Shown: positions 9,079 to 18,320 of the stretch, one piece after another
Position numbering within the stretch: position 1 is the stretch's first letter
Layout: the number at the start of each line of letters is the position of its first letter
Source of the DNA: Natronorubrum halalkaliphilum
GTDB taxonomy: Archaea; Halobacteriota; Halobacteria; Halobacteriales; Natrialbaceae
Assembly (NCBI RefSeq): GCF_009834785.1
Contig: NZ_WUYX01000069.1
Coordinates: forward strand, 207,697-271,696
Reading direction: 5' to 3'
DNA: 64,000 nt
Made by a program: the position numbers and the translations under genes
The notes under the pieces: generated by a model
Databases searched by the model: none
Told to the model about the DNA's origin: nothing
The model's input: only the letters and a program-made list of their open reading frames with translations

Positions 9079-10125
9079 GTGCCGGACTCCGATCGAGATC
9101 TTCGAGAGAGCGTCGAACAGTCACGGCACGGAGCCCCGGCGGTAGGCGCGGTCGTCCGTGATCGCTTCGAAAGCAACGAAGTGTTCCAGCGGATTATCGC
9201 CGCCGCCGACGAAGAAATCGATATCGGTCTCCGCGAACTGTTCTTTAGCAGTCTCGCGGGCGGGTTCGCGATCACGCTGACGTTCTTGATCTACGCGTCG
9301 ATGACCGCATCGACCGACGGCCATCCGATCCTGAGCGGGATTCTCTACCCGATCGGCTTCGTCTACATTATTCTGGGCGGCTACCAACTGTACACCGAGA
9401 ACACGCTCCCGCCGGTCGCGCTCGTCCTCGAGCGACTGGCGAGTCTTCCGGCGTTGCTTCGGATCTGGGTGGTCGTGTTGATCGGCAACTTCGCCGGCGG
9501 CGGTCTCGGCGCGCTCGTTCTGGCCTACACAGGGGTGTTCTCACCCGAGGCGGCAACCGCCGCCACCGGAATCGCGATGGCCGGAATGGAAACGCCGTTC
9601 TGGGATCTGTTCTTCAAAGCCGGCTTCGCCGGACTGATCGTCGCCGGAGTCGTCTGGCTCGATTACGCCGTTCGCGATACCATCACCCGATTCTTCCTCA
9701 TTTATATGGCGTTCCTGATGATCCCCTACGCCAACCTCTACCACGTCGTCGTCTCCTTCACCGAAGTGATGTATCTCGTGTTCCTGGGATCGATCGGCAT
9801 TATCCCCGGCCTCACCGGATTCATTCTCCCGGTGTTACTCGGGAATACGATCGGTGGCGTCCTTCTGGTTACCGTCGTCAACTACTTCCAGACGACCGAA
9901 CGTCGTCTCGAGAGCGCCCGGAAAGACGGGGCAGAGCGCCAGTTGACGATCCGGGAGTGGCTCATCGGCGGCCCCGTCGGTCGAGCGTACGTGCCGGCGA
10001 GACCCGCTGTCGAAGCGACGCCGGCCGGCGAGCAACTGGACGTCGATCCGACCGACGAGGTGGAGCCGCCGATTGCCGAACCTGACGGCGCGGACGACGG
10101 CCTCGAGTATTCCGAAGACGAGTGA
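9079..10125 (+). CDS. formate/nitrite transporter (FNT) family protein
   Basis: The 348-residue protein starts at a GTG and has an N-terminal cytoplasmic segment of about 50 residues, then six hydrophobic helices typical of the FNT fold (for example GGFAITLTFLIYAS, GNFAGGGLGALVLAY, GNTIGGVLLVTVVNYF). FNT proteins are pentameric channels for small monovalent anions such as formate, nitrite or hydrosulfide. This one looks closer to the YfdC-like branch than to FocA or NirC. The last 60 residues are acidic and disordered, common in haloarchaea. Its stop codon abuts that of the convergent UspA gene. Confidence 0.85.
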   Translation: MPDSDRDLRESVEQSRHGAPAVGAVVRDRFESNEVFQRIIAAADEEIDIGLRELFFSSLAGGFAITLTFLIYASMTASTDGHPILSGILYPIGFVYIILGGYQLYTENTLPPVALVLERLASLPALLRIWVVVLIGNFAGGGLGALVLAYTGVFSPEAATAATGIAMAGMETPFWDLFFKAGFAGLIVAGVVWLDYAVRDTITRFFLIYMAFLMIPYANLYHVVVSFTEVMYLVFLGSIGIIPGLTGFILPVLLGNTIGGVLLVTVVNYFQTTERRLESARKDGAERQLTIREWLIGGPVGRAYVPARPAVEATPAGEQLDVDPTDEVEPPIAEPDGADDGLEYSEDE

Positions 10126-10536
10126 TCACCGAACGACGGTAACCGGACAGTTCGCGCGGCGCATGATCGTCTCTGCGATGCTGCCGAGCAGCACCCGTTT
10201 CACGCCGTCTTTGCCCCGGCTTCCGACGACGATCTGGTCGATATCGTTCTCTTCTGCGTAGGAAACCATCGCTTTGGCGGGATGGCCGAACACCAATTCT
10301 GGTTCGATAGTGCGGTCGTGCTCCGCCGCGATCGTCATCGCCGTTTCGAGGATCGCTTCCGCACGGTCTTCCGCTTCGTCGGTCATCGACGCAGTAGCGC
10401 TAGTATCGAAGGAGATGTTCTGTACCTCCGGGACGTGAGCGGCGTAAATCGTGGCCTCAGGAAACTGCTCGAGGGCGTATTTCAGCGCGTCACGGGCCTC
10501 TTGGGAGTCGTCGACGGCGACAAGTACGCGATCCAT
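10126..10536 (-). CDS. universal stress protein (UspA family)
   Basis: This is a single-domain UspA protein of 136 residues. It has the N-terminal VLVAVDDSQEARDAL block and the C-terminal nucleotide-binding signature VVGSRGKDGVKRVLLGSIAETIM, which fits the ATP-binding type (G-x2-G-x9-GS). It ends back to back with the FNT gene, the TGA and TCA codons being adjacent at 10125/10126. The family modulates stress tolerance, but the specific partner is not evident from the context. Confidence 0.93.
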   Translation of the reverse strand: MDRVLVAVDDSQEARDALKYALEQFPEATIYAAHVPEVQNISFDTSATASMTDEAEDRAEAILETAMTIAAEHDRTIEPELVFGHPAKAMVSYAEENDIDQIVVGSRGKDGVKRVLLGSIAETIMRRANCPVTVVR

Positions 10537-10754
10537 GCGTTCTCGTTAGTGACGCCTCCGTAAAACCATGGAGCCTCGGCGGTAAGCGAGAGTTCGCGGT
10601 AGCGACGTCGCCGTCTGATTCGATTCTCATCGACCACCGTGGGTATTGAGCCCCAATACGACGGAATTACCCGCGCAACGACGAACGGGCTGGTCGTTCC
10701 GTCCCGGTCGCCGCTTCCCCATCCGTTTTGCCCCTCGGATGAGAATCGGCGTCC

Positions 10755-11762
10755 ATGGAGTACACCACCCTCGGTAACACGGGGACGACCGTCTCGAAAC
10801 TCTGCTTCGGCACGTGGCGCTTTGCCAAGGAAAGCGGCGGCACCGTCGAGACCGACCGGGAGGAGGCTCACGAACTGCTCGACGCCTGTTGGGATCACGG
10901 GGTCAACTTCATCGATACGGCGAACGTCTACGGCGACCCCAACGGCACCAGCGAGGCGTGGATCGGCGAATGGCTCGAGGAACGCGACGACGTCGACCGC
11001 GAGGACCTCGTTCTCGCCTCGAAGGTCTACTTCCCCTTCAACGGCCGTGGCGAGCCCGGACCGAACGACTCCGGGCTCGGTCGCAAACACATCCGGGCTC
11101 AGATCGAAGGGACCCTCGAACGGCTGGGAACGGACTACCTCGATCTGTACTACATCCACCGCTGGGACGAGAACACGCCGATCCGCGAGACCATGCAGAC
11201 GCTGACCGAACTCGTCCGCGAGGGCAAGGTCCACTACCTCGGCGCCTCGAGCATGGCCGCCTGGCAGCTTACCAAGGCGCTGTGGACCAGCGACGTCGAA
11301 GGCCTCGAGCGCTTCGACGTGACCCAGCCGATGGTCAACGCGGCCCAGTACGACGAGGTCGGGGACTACCTCGACGTCTGTGCGGATCAGGATCTGGCCG
11401 TCTGTCCGTACTCGCCGCTCGGCGGCGGGTTGCTGACCGGCAAGTACGACCGGACCGAGGACGGCGGCGTCGAGGCTCCGGACGGCTCACGAGGCAGTCT
11501 CGACGAGATGTTCGACGAGTACTACGCGACCGAGCAGGCCTGGGACGTCCTCGAGGCCGTCGAGTCGGTCGCGAACGAGGTCGACGCCACCCCCGCACAG
11601 GTCTCCCTGCAGTGGCTGATCGAACAGGATCGGTTCACCTGCGTTCCGATCGTCGGTGCGCGGACGCCGGCCCAGCTCGAGGAGAACGTCGGCGCCGTCG
11701 AAATCGAACTCAGCGACGAACAGTTCGAGCGGATCGATTCGGCGCGAACCGACGCCGAGTAA
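10755..11762 (+). CDS. aldo/keto reductase
   Basis: This 335-residue NADP-dependent oxidoreductase has the (beta/alpha)8 AKR fold. The N-terminal block MEYTTLGNTGTTVSKLCFGTW, FIDTANVYG with the catalytic Asp and Tyr, DLYYIHRWD and the C-terminal cofactor-binding VPIVGARTPAQLEENVGAVEIEL match the family. It looks most like the bacterial/archaeal AKR group that includes YajO- and Tas-like enzymes. The substrate is unknown and neighbouring genes give no hint. Confidence 0.92.
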   Translation: MEYTTLGNTGTTVSKLCFGTWRFAKESGGTVETDREEAHELLDACWDHGVNFIDTANVYGDPNGTSEAWIGEWLEERDDVDREDLVLASKVYFPFNGRGEPGPNDSGLGRKHIRAQIEGTLERLGTDYLDLYYIHRWDENTPIRETMQTLTELVREGKVHYLGASSMAAWQLTKALWTSDVEGLERFDVTQPMVNAAQYDEVGDYLDVCADQDLAVCPYSPLGGGLLTGKYDRTEDGGVEAPDGSRGSLDEMFDEYYATEQAWDVLEAVESVANEVDATPAQVSLQWLIEQDRFTCVPIVGARTPAQLEENVGAVEIELSDEQFERIDSARTDAE

Positions 11763-11894
11763 TCGGACGACTGCAACCGGAAACCAGAGGGGCGTCCTTT
11801 CAGCGAATTCAACCGGCTACCGTACCGCAGGATCGATCGCCTGTCCGTACCGAAGCGACCCCGTTCGCGGAAAGAGCGACGGTCGAGGGACGGC

Positions 11895-12539
11895 TCAGAG
11901 CGCGTCCTCGATCGCATCGACGACCGCATCGGGATCCGTCGGGTCCTCGACAGTGTTTCCGTCGACGATGACCGTCGGCGTCCTGTCGACCCCCTCATCA
12001 TCTCCGCGATTCCGGTCGGCGACGAGCGTCGGATAGTAAGTCCCGTTCTCGAGTGCGTCGGAAACGGCGTCGGGATCGACGTCGACCGTCTCCGCGAGGG
12101 TCGCGAGTTCCTCGTCGCTCCAGTCGTCGTGGTTTATGACGGCCGTTTTGTACTCGAAGAACGCGCCGGTCGGCTCCTCGTCGGTTCGCGTCTCGTCTTG
12201 GACGGCCCGCGCGGCGTTTGCCATGGCAACCGACTCGTCTGCAGCCCCAACCGGGAAATCGTAGTGTCGGTACGTGATTTCGTCGGAGTCGATAACCTCT
12301 CGCTCGAGGACCGGAAACACGGTTGCCTGAAACTCGTGACAGGCCGGACAGCCGAGATCCTCGTAGACGTCAACGGTGATTGGGCCGGACCCAAGCGTCG
12401 GTACCGGGAGTTGGTCGCTATCGGGTTCGACGTCCTCGAGGTCGTCGGGGGTGCCCCCTTCGAGGAGCGACGTACAGCCGGCGAGGGAAAGCGTTGCCCC
12501 CGCTCCGACAAGCGACAGGAACGAACGACGGTTCATCAT
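11895..12539 (-). CDS. DsbA-like thioredoxin-fold lipoprotein
   Basis: The 214-residue protein begins with a twin-arginine signal (NRRSFLSLVGAGAT) and a lipobox LAGC, so it is predicted to be exported folded and lipid-anchored on the cell surface. The mature part is a thioredoxin fold with the redox motif CPAC (in DLGCPACHEFQ) and a cis-Pro loop (RTPTVIVDG), as in DsbA/DsbG-type disulfide oxidoreductases. It precedes the CtaA-CtaB gene on the same strand, separated by 63 bp. A role in cysteine chemistry for cytochrome oxidase assembly is possible but is inference. Confidence 0.87.
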   Translation of the reverse strand: MMNRRSFLSLVGAGATLSLAGCTSLLEGGTPDDLEDVEPDSDQLPVPTLGSGPITVDVYEDLGCPACHEFQATVFPVLEREVIDSDEITYRHYDFPVGAADESVAMANAARAVQDETRTDEEPTGAFFEYKTAVINHDDWSDEELATLAETVDVDPDAVSDALENGTYYPTLVADRNRGDDEGVDRTPTVIVDGNTVEDPTDPDAVVDAIEDAL

Positions 12540-12602
12540 CTGTGACTACGGCTGGAACAGTGTTAGGCGCACGGTTTCCGGAACGGGGATCTCGAAAACC
12601 GG

Positions 12603-14069
12603 TCAGAGCACCGCTCCGGTGAGCACGAGCGCGTCCACCAGAATTGCGACGAGGACGGCCCCGAGGAAGGCGTTCGAGGCGTGGAACGCCCGGAATGCCG
12701 CGGCTTCGGTTTGCTCGAAGTGGAGTTTGATCGCCGCCCAGAGGAAGATCCCGCCGAATATCGCGACGGTCGCCGCGTAGAGCGCGCCCAGGTCGGTGAT
12801 CCAGGCGAGTGCGACCGTGCTGATGAGCGTCGCCGCGATGTAGTAGAGGATGTGTTTCCGGGTTTCCGTCTCGCCGCGGACGACGGGCATCATCGGGAAG
12901 CCGCCGCGAGCGTAGTCGTCCTGATAGGCCAGTGCGAGGTTGTAGAAGTGAGCCGGCGTCCAGAGGAAGATCACGCCCGCCAGCGCGAGCGCCGGCCACC
13001 CGATCTCGTTCGTGACGGCGGCCCAACCGATGAGTGCGGGAAGGGCACCTGCAGCGCCGCCGATGACGGTGTTCTGGACGGTGTTGGGTTTGAGCAGCAG
13101 CGTGTAGACGACGCTGTAGAAGATGATCGCGGCGAGACCGAGCGCGGCCGCGAGCCGGTTGATCGTCAGGAACGCGCCCAAGGAGGCGAGTGTCAACAGG
13201 CCGCCGAACAGCAATGCGTTCCGGACGGGAACGAGGTCCGTCGCCAGCGGCCGATCCGCCGTGCGCGACATCTGCTGGTCGACGTCGCGCTCTAACACGT
13301 GGTTGAACGTCCCCGAAGCACCGATCGCGAGGACGCCGCCGCCGAGCGTGGCGACGATCGTCTCGCGGGTGAGGTCGGGGCCGGCAGCCAGCGCCATCCC
13401 CGCGGCGGCGACGAGACAGAGCAGCCACATCAGCCGGGGCTTCATCATCTTGAAATACGCGAAAGCGGTGAGCCGGGCTCGAGCGAGCCGGCCGGCGGGA
13501 AGGGATCGGGCCGTGCCTGTAGCGTCCGCCTCAGCACCAGTCTCAGCTACGGACACGGAATCGAGTGGTTCCGGCGTGTCGATCGTGTCGTTCTCGCGGC
13601 CGGTCGCGAGTTCGAGGTCCCAGGCGAGTGCGAGGACGATGGCCGTGAAAATCACGAGCCCGAGGCCGAGGTGGAGTCCGGGAGCGATCGCTGCGGGGCC
13701 GGAAACCGCCGTTACAGCGCCGACGCCGACCTGAACGACGTAGAGGACGGAGCCGACGAGGATCGCCGTGCGAACGCGACTCGAGACATCGCCGAGGACG
13801 GCGGTGACGGCCGTCGCGGCGACGAGGACGCCGACGAGGACGGCCGCGATGCGGTGACCCCAGGCGATTACGAGTTCCGTCTGACTCAGCGGATCGGCCG
13901 GCGCGTGGCAGGTCGGCCAGGTCGAACACGCTGAGGCCGCGTTCGTCAGCGAGGTCGTTGCGCCGACGATCAATAGGAGGTAGACGCCAAGCGCAGTCAC
14001 TGCCAGGAGCGCGGAGAAGCGTTGTCGAGTGCCGATCGGACGGGGAAACGGCGAGGATTCGGTTGCCAC
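12603..14069 (-). CDS. ctaB: heme O synthase fused to a CtaA/COX15 domain
   Basis: The 488-residue polytopic protein joins two steps of heme A synthesis. Residues 1-155 are a four-helix half CtaA/COX15-like unit (WGHRIAAVLVG and GPAAIAPGLHLGLGL with conserved histidines). Residues 190-488 are protoheme IX farnesyltransferase (CtaB/Cox10), a UbiA-family prenyltransferase with the Asp-rich motif NHVLERDVDQQMSRT and a second YQDDYARGG block. The linker (about 155-185) is acidic and disordered. Heme O/A is the cofactor of terminal oxidases. Fusions of this kind are known in haloarchaea. The neighbouring DsbA-like lipoprotein and Zn-finger membrane protein may be functionally linked. Confidence 0.9.
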   Translation of the reverse strand: MATESSPFPRPIGTRQRFSALLAVTALGVYLLLIVGATTSLTNAASACSTWPTCHAPADPLSQTELVIAWGHRIAAVLVGVLVAATAVTAVLGDVSSRVRTAILVGSVLYVVQVGVGAVTAVSGPAAIAPGLHLGLGLVIFTAIVLALAWDLELATGRENDTIDTPEPLDSVSVAETGAEADATGTARSLPAGRLARARLTAFAYFKMMKPRLMWLLCLVAAAGMALAAGPDLTRETIVATLGGGVLAIGASGTFNHVLERDVDQQMSRTADRPLATDLVPVRNALLFGGLLTLASLGAFLTINRLAAALGLAAIIFYSVVYTLLLKPNTVQNTVIGGAAGALPALIGWAAVTNEIGWPALALAGVIFLWTPAHFYNLALAYQDDYARGGFPMMPVVRGETETRKHILYYIAATLISTVALAWITDLGALYAATVAIFGGIFLWAAIKLHFEQTEAAAFRAFHASNAFLGAVLVAILVDALVLTGAVL

Positions 14070-14196
14070 GACTATTCTCGCCTAGACCGTTCGACTCCGC
14101 GTATTTATGATTCCCGCTTTTTGTCCCCCCGTGGGTTTCAATCGCTGCAACGAAGGGGCACATCCATGGGGCGCCGACGGCATCAGTTCGGTACCG

Positions 14197-14508
14197 GTGT
14201 CTCCGTCCAGCCACCCGGAGGAACGCGTCGGTGTCGGGGAACAACGTCGCGACGGCCCGGTCGCCGTTCGGGGCGGCGAGCCGGCTGCTCGCTGTCCCTA
14301 CTGCGACCACCCGTTCCACGACGAGCGACTCGAGACGCTCCACCGCGGACTCGAGCACCCGACCCGAATCGCCGATCGCGAACGGGCCGCCTTCGAACGC
14401 GCCTACCTCGAGGAGGAGGCGGCGATTCGTCGGTTTCGGCTGCAGGCACTCGGCGCCGTGCTCCTCTGTTACTTCTCCGTGCTGTTTCTCTACGCGGTCG
14501 TTACGTGA
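14197..14508 (+). CDS. small C2H2 zinc-finger protein with C-terminal membrane helix
   Basis: This is a protein of about 103 residues, divergent from ctaB. It holds a classical zinc-finger spacing, CPYC-x12-H-x4-H, followed by a charged helix and a hydrophobic C-terminal helix (LGAVLLCYFSVLFLYAVV) that would anchor it in the membrane with the finger in the cytoplasm. The start is uncertain: GTG at 14197 gives the most haloarchaea-like N-terminus, while GTG at 14131 and ATG at 14107 are in frame. Similar small proteins occur next to cytochrome oxidase assembly genes in haloarchaea, but no function is established. Confidence 0.72.
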   Translation: MSPSSHPEERVGVGEQRRDGPVAVRGGEPAARCPYCDHPFHDERLETLHRGLEHPTRIADRERAAFERAYLEEEAAIRRFRLQALGAVLLCYFSVLFLYAVVT

Positions 14509-14533
14509 CGTAATTTCTGGAGCCGACTCGAAC

Positions 14534-14842
14534 TCACATCCCCAGATCTTCGGCCGCCGCCGGCACCGGAAGATCGTGTTGGGAGACGCCCAACAGCTCC
14601 GCAGCGTGGTCGAGCGCCATATCGAACCCGTAGTAGCGCTCGAGTTCGTCGCCGTCGGCCGTCGGGCGCACCTTCAGCATGGCGTACCCCTCGCGGTTCT
14701 GGGCGATCGCCGCGGTCGTACCGGGTCGGGCCGTCGCGGCGTCGTCGGTCGCTCGAAACTCGAGGACCCGCTCCGTTTCGGTCTCATCGTAGCTGGCCCT
14801 AATGCCGTTTGCTTCGGCGGTTCGGTCGTAATCGTCGCTCAT
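14534..14842 (-). CDS. hypothetical haloarchaeal protein
   Basis: This is a compact, acidic protein of 102 residues starting MSDDYDRTAEANGIRA. It has no membrane segment or recognisable catalytic motif. The C-terminal part (DMALDHAAELLGVSQHDLPVP) looks like a helical cap on a small alpha/beta domain. The ATG at 14842 is preferred over an in-frame start at 14866. It converges with the zinc-finger gene. I recognise it only as the kind of conserved small protein common in haloarchaea. Confidence 0.68.
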   Translation of the reverse strand: MSDDYDRTAEANGIRASYDETETERVLEFRATDDAATARPGTTAAIAQNREGYAMLKVRPTADGDELERYYGFDMALDHAAELLGVSQHDLPVPAAAEDLGM

Positions 14843-15093
14843 GACGGATACTCGCGGATCGAGCACCGGGAAGCTATCGGTTCGGAGCCGACTCGAGTCG
14901 TGCCGGTGAAAGCGGTGTCGGAATGCGGTTTCCGGAGGTCATTCCAGAGTCGCTGGGAGGCGTGCATTCGTGCTGATAGGGAGGACACCGCCGTGAGAGA
15001 GACTCGTCCCGGTTGGCTTCGACTCCCCGGCGGCGCGTCGCTACGGAGCGCTGAATCGGTACCGATTTTTTCGTCCCGTGTGAGCGTTCGGCC

Positions 15094-16014
15094 GTGAGTC
15101 GCCCGTCGCCTCGAGAGAGCCCCACCCCCCAGTTGGTCGCGACGGTCCGCCGCACGCGAGCGACGGCGCTCCGGTGGCTCGTCGTCGCAGTGGTAGGGTT
15201 CGTCGCCGCCGCGTACGCGTTCGGTCACGTCCTCGCGGTGCTCCTCGGTGGCACGCTCGAGCCGATTCTCGTGCCGGTGTTCGGACCGACCGACGCGCTG
15301 GTCTGGCTCGTCGTCGCAGCGGGACTCGTCGCGCTCGTCGTCGTCCCCCACGAGTTGCTACACGGCGTGGTCATGGCCCGCTACGGCGGCACGCCGAGCT
15401 ACGGCGTCGGGGTCGCCTACTTCGTGCTGCCGTACGCGTACGCCGAGACCGAACGGGTGAGCTACACGCGAAATCAGTTGCTCGTCGCCCTGCTGGCCCC
15501 GTTCGTTACGATTACGACCGTCGGACTGGCGGCGATGATCGTCTACCCGTCGCCGCTGTTGATCGTGCCGCTTGCGGCCAACGCGGCGGGTTCGATCGGC
15601 GACCTCTGGATGGCCGGCGTCCTCCTCCAGTATCCGCGGGAGGGCCGGGTCGGTCCGCTGCCTGCGGACGACGCCCAGGGGTTCGGCATCTACGCCGACG
15701 GCTCGAGCGCCGGCGACGTGCGTCGACGGCCGGGAATGCGAGCCCTCTCGCGGTTCGTTTCGGGCGCCGTCGGTACGTTCGCGGTCCTGACGATCACGCT
15801 CGTCGGCGCGGTGTTCGCCTCGCTGGCCGTCGGTTCGGGAACCGTCGTGATCGGCGACCCCGACGGCTGGCTGCTCTTTCGCCACGAACTCGATCCCCAC
15901 GGCGGCACGGTTTTCCTCGAGGTCGGCGCCTCGCTGCTGGCGGGCGTCGCGGTCGTCGGCGGGGTCGCGTGGGCCCTCCTCGCCGAAGGCGCTCGAGCGC
16001 TCGTTCGGCCCTGA
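15094..16014 (+). CDS. DUF3267-type integral membrane metalloprotease-like protein
   Basis: The 306-residue protein starts at a GTG and has six or so hydrophobic helices. In the second helix it carries VVPHELLHGVVMA, an HExxH zinc motif. It is followed by YGVGVAYFVLPYAYAE, the arrangement found in the DUF3267 putative zinc-protease family. Two helices near the C-terminus are less conserved. Intramembrane proteolysis is plausible from the motif, but no substrate is known. A PadR-type regulator follows 68 bp downstream on the same strand. Confidence 0.8.
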   Translation: MSRPSPRESPTPQLVATVRRTRATALRWLVVAVVGFVAAAYAFGHVLAVLLGGTLEPILVPVFGPTDALVWLVVAAGLVALVVVPHELLHGVVMARYGGTPSYGVGVAYFVLPYAYAETERVSYTRNQLLVALLAPFVTITTVGLAAMIVYPSPLLIVPLAANAAGSIGDLWMAGVLLQYPREGRVGPLPADDAQGFGIYADGSSAGDVRRRPGMRALSRFVSGAVGTFAVLTITLVGAVFASLAVGSGTVVIGDPDGWLLFRHELDPHGGTVFLEVGASLLAGVAVVGGVAWALLAEGARALVRP

Positions 16015-16082
16015 GATCGACGGGAAGCCGGCGACGAACCCGAACCGAAACGCTCGAGCGGCCGTCGCGCCGAAACGCGTAC

Positions 16083-16382
16083 ATGTCCAAGTGGCTCAGA
16101 AGCGGCCGTCGCCGCGACATCTGTTTCCTGCTGGCCGCCGCTGACGACGGCGAACTGCGCGGCCAACAGCTGAAATCGCGCCTCGAGTCTCACTACGACG
16201 ATCACCTCGAGCCGAAGTCGTTCTACGGCTCGCTGTCGGCGCTCGTCGACGCGGGGTTTGTCGAGAAACGGACTGCGGGGATCCACGACGCGTACGCGCT
16301 CACCGAGGGCGGCGAACGGCGGGTGCGAGAGCATTACGAGTGGGTACGGAAGTGTCTCGAGGACGACGGAGAAGAGGCGTGA
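16083..16382 (+). CDS. PadR-like winged-helix transcriptional regulator
   Basis: This is a 99-residue protein with a winged-helix fold of the PadR type: RRRDICFLLAAADDGELRGQQLKSRLE, then the recognition helix SFYGSLSALVDAGFVEKR and the wing GIHDAYALTEGGERRVREH. PadR proteins usually repress a neighbouring transporter or enzyme gene. It sits directly after the DUF3267 membrane protein and may regulate it. The ATG at 16083 gives the family-like N-terminus MSKWLRSGRRRD. Confidence 0.84.
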   Translation: MSKWLRSGRRRDICFLLAAADDGELRGQQLKSRLESHYDDHLEPKSFYGSLSALVDAGFVEKRTAGIHDAYALTEGGERRVREHYEWVRKCLEDDGEEA

Positions 16383-16445
16383 ACAGGTCGAACGTGATCG
16401 GTTTCGGGTTCCGATTCCGATTGCGGCTGGTGATGAAACCCCGAC

Positions 16446-17594
16446 TCAGGCTTCGTCGAGCAGCTGATCGCCGATGGTGTTTCGCAGCACCTCGCTGGTC
16501 CCCTCGTAGATCTCGTTGAGTTTGGCGTCCCGGTAGAACCGTTCGGCCGGGAAGTCCTTGGTGTAGCCGTAGCCGCCGTGGATCTGGATTCCCTCGTTTG
16601 CGACCTCGCGGCTCACTTCGGAGGCGTAGAGTTTGGCCTGCGAGGCGTCCTTGATGTAGTTCTCGCCGCGGATCTTCTTGTCCGCGGCCTTGTGCATGAG
16701 CATCCGAGCGGCCTGGATCTTCATGTCCATATCCGCCAGCTTGTGTTTGATCGACTGGAACTCGCCGATCGGCTGGCCGAACTGCTCGCGCTCGTTGGCG
16801 TAGTCACGGGCCTCATCGAAGGCTGCGCGAGCGATCCCGACGCCGCGAGCCGCGATGGTGATGCGGCCGCCGTTGAGGGTCTTCAGCGCGTGGACGAAGC
16901 CCTCGCCCTCCTCTCCCAGCAGGCGGTCCTCAGGAATTCGCATGTCGTCGAAGCGGAGTTCGGCCGTCGGACAGCCCTTGTCACCGAGTTTCTCCTCCGT
17001 CCCTTCGACGATGAACCCGTCGTCCTCCTCCGGCCGGACGACAAACGAGGAGATGCCCTTGTTGCCCGCCTCGGGGTCGGTCTTGGCGAACAGGGTGACG
17101 GTCTCCGCTTCGGAGCCGTTCGAAATCCAGAGCTTGCCGCCGTTGACGACGTATTCGTCGCCGTCTTTCTCCGCGGTGGTCTCCATCGCCGGCACGTCGC
17201 TGCCCGCTCCGGCTTCCGAAAGCGCGAACGCGCCGACGTCGCGGCCTTCCGCCAGCGGCGTCAGGTACTCCTCCTTCTGGGACTCGTCGCCGAACTCGTA
17301 GAGCATGTTCCCCGCGAGCGACGTGTGGGCGGCGACGATCGTCCCCACCCCGCCCGATCCGCGGGAGATCTCCTCGAGGCCGATCGCGTAGGAGTGATAG
17401 TCGAGCCCGGCACCGCCGTACTCCTCGGGGAAGGGCATTCCCATCAGCCCGAGTTCGGCCATCTCGTCGATGAGGTCGTGGGGGAACTCGTCGTCGTGAT
17501 CGATCTCGTCCGCGACGGGAACGATTTCCTCGTCGACGAACTCCGATACCATATCCCGGATCTGCTGTTGCTCGGCCGAGAGTGCAAAGTCCAT
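16446..17594 (-). CDS. acyl-CoA dehydrogenase
   Basis: This 382-residue FAD enzyme catalyses alpha,beta-dehydrogenation of acyl-CoA esters in beta-oxidation or branched-chain amino acid breakdown. The full family length is present: N-terminal helical domain (MDFALSAEQQQIRDMVSEF), ALSEAGAGSDVPAMET and KLWISNGSEA in the beta domain, and the catalytic glutamate in LNEIYEGTSEV near the C-terminus. The start at 17594 matches the family. The electron acceptor would be ETF, which is not in this window. Confidence 0.95.
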   Translation of the reverse strand: MDFALSAEQQQIRDMVSEFVDEEIVPVADEIDHDDEFPHDLIDEMAELGLMGMPFPEEYGGAGLDYHSYAIGLEEISRGSGGVGTIVAAHTSLAGNMLYEFGDESQKEEYLTPLAEGRDVGAFALSEAGAGSDVPAMETTAEKDGDEYVVNGGKLWISNGSEAETVTLFAKTDPEAGNKGISSFVVRPEEDDGFIVEGTEEKLGDKGCPTAELRFDDMRIPEDRLLGEEGEGFVHALKTLNGGRITIAARGVGIARAAFDEARDYANEREQFGQPIGEFQSIKHKLADMDMKIQAARMLMHKAADKKIRGENYIKDASQAKLYASEVSREVANEGIQIHGGYGYTKDFPAERFYRDAKLNEIYEGTSEVLRNTIGDQLLDEA

Positions 17595-17676
17595 GCTCGA
17601 GCTATCGAGCCGTCGCTTCTTTATTGTTATCTCTGGCCGGCGGCGTTTCGGCGACCGGCGTCGTCCGGGTCGGGTC

Positions 17677-18320
17677 TCAGTCCGATCCGATCGCCGCGAG
17701 CGCCGCTTCGATCGGTTCGTCGCCGCCGAGCAGCTCGAAGGTCTCCCCGACGAGGCTATCGCGCTCGAGCGTCGCGATGAGCGTCCGTGCGACGTCCTCG
17801 CGTGGAATATCGCCGTCGCCCAGTTCGAGCGAGTCGGCGACCCGGATCCGCCCGGTCCCGGATTCGGTCGTCAACTCGCCGGGGCGGACGATCGTGTGGG
17901 CCAGGTCGCTGTCCCGAAGGTACTCGTCGGCTTCGGCCTTGGCCCTCAGGTACTCCTCGAGCGCGTCGGGCCCCGATTCGGGATCGTCGGCCCCATCGAA
18001 CTGAGCATCACGAATCGGTCGACGCCGCGATCTTCCGCGGCGTCGATCAGGTTGATCGCCCCGTCGCGATCGACGCCGTAGACGTTCTCACCGCCGGAGC
18101 CGGCGGCGAAAACGATCGAATCGCAGCCCTCGACTGCGTGATCGACGGCTTCGGTGAGGTCCGCGACGACCGTTTCGTCGGCACCCAGCGACTCCATGGC
18201 CCCGACCTGGGAGTCGTCGCGGACCATCGCTCTGGCTACGTGCTCGCCGTCGCCGAGTTGTTCAGTGAGATGCTGTCCGACCTGACCGTGAGCGCCGGCA
18301 ACGAGGACCGTTCGGGTCAC
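17677..18320 (-). pseudogene. NAD(P)-binding epimerase-like protein, frameshifted
   Basis: An atypical SDR/NmrA-like NAD(P)-binding protein is split into two frames. The first part starts at a GTG (18320) and reads TRTVLVAGAHGQVGQHL with the Rossmann GxxGxxG motif, then runs to FVMLSSMG. The second frame continues with DDPESGPDALEEYLRAKAEADEY, the VRPGEL block and ends LAAIGSD. One extra G in the GGGG run at about 17990-17996 (CCCC on the plus strand) would rejoin them as MLSSMGADDPESG. The gene therefore carries a single-base deletion, either real or a sequencing error. The intact protein would be about 214 residues. Confidence 0.82.
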
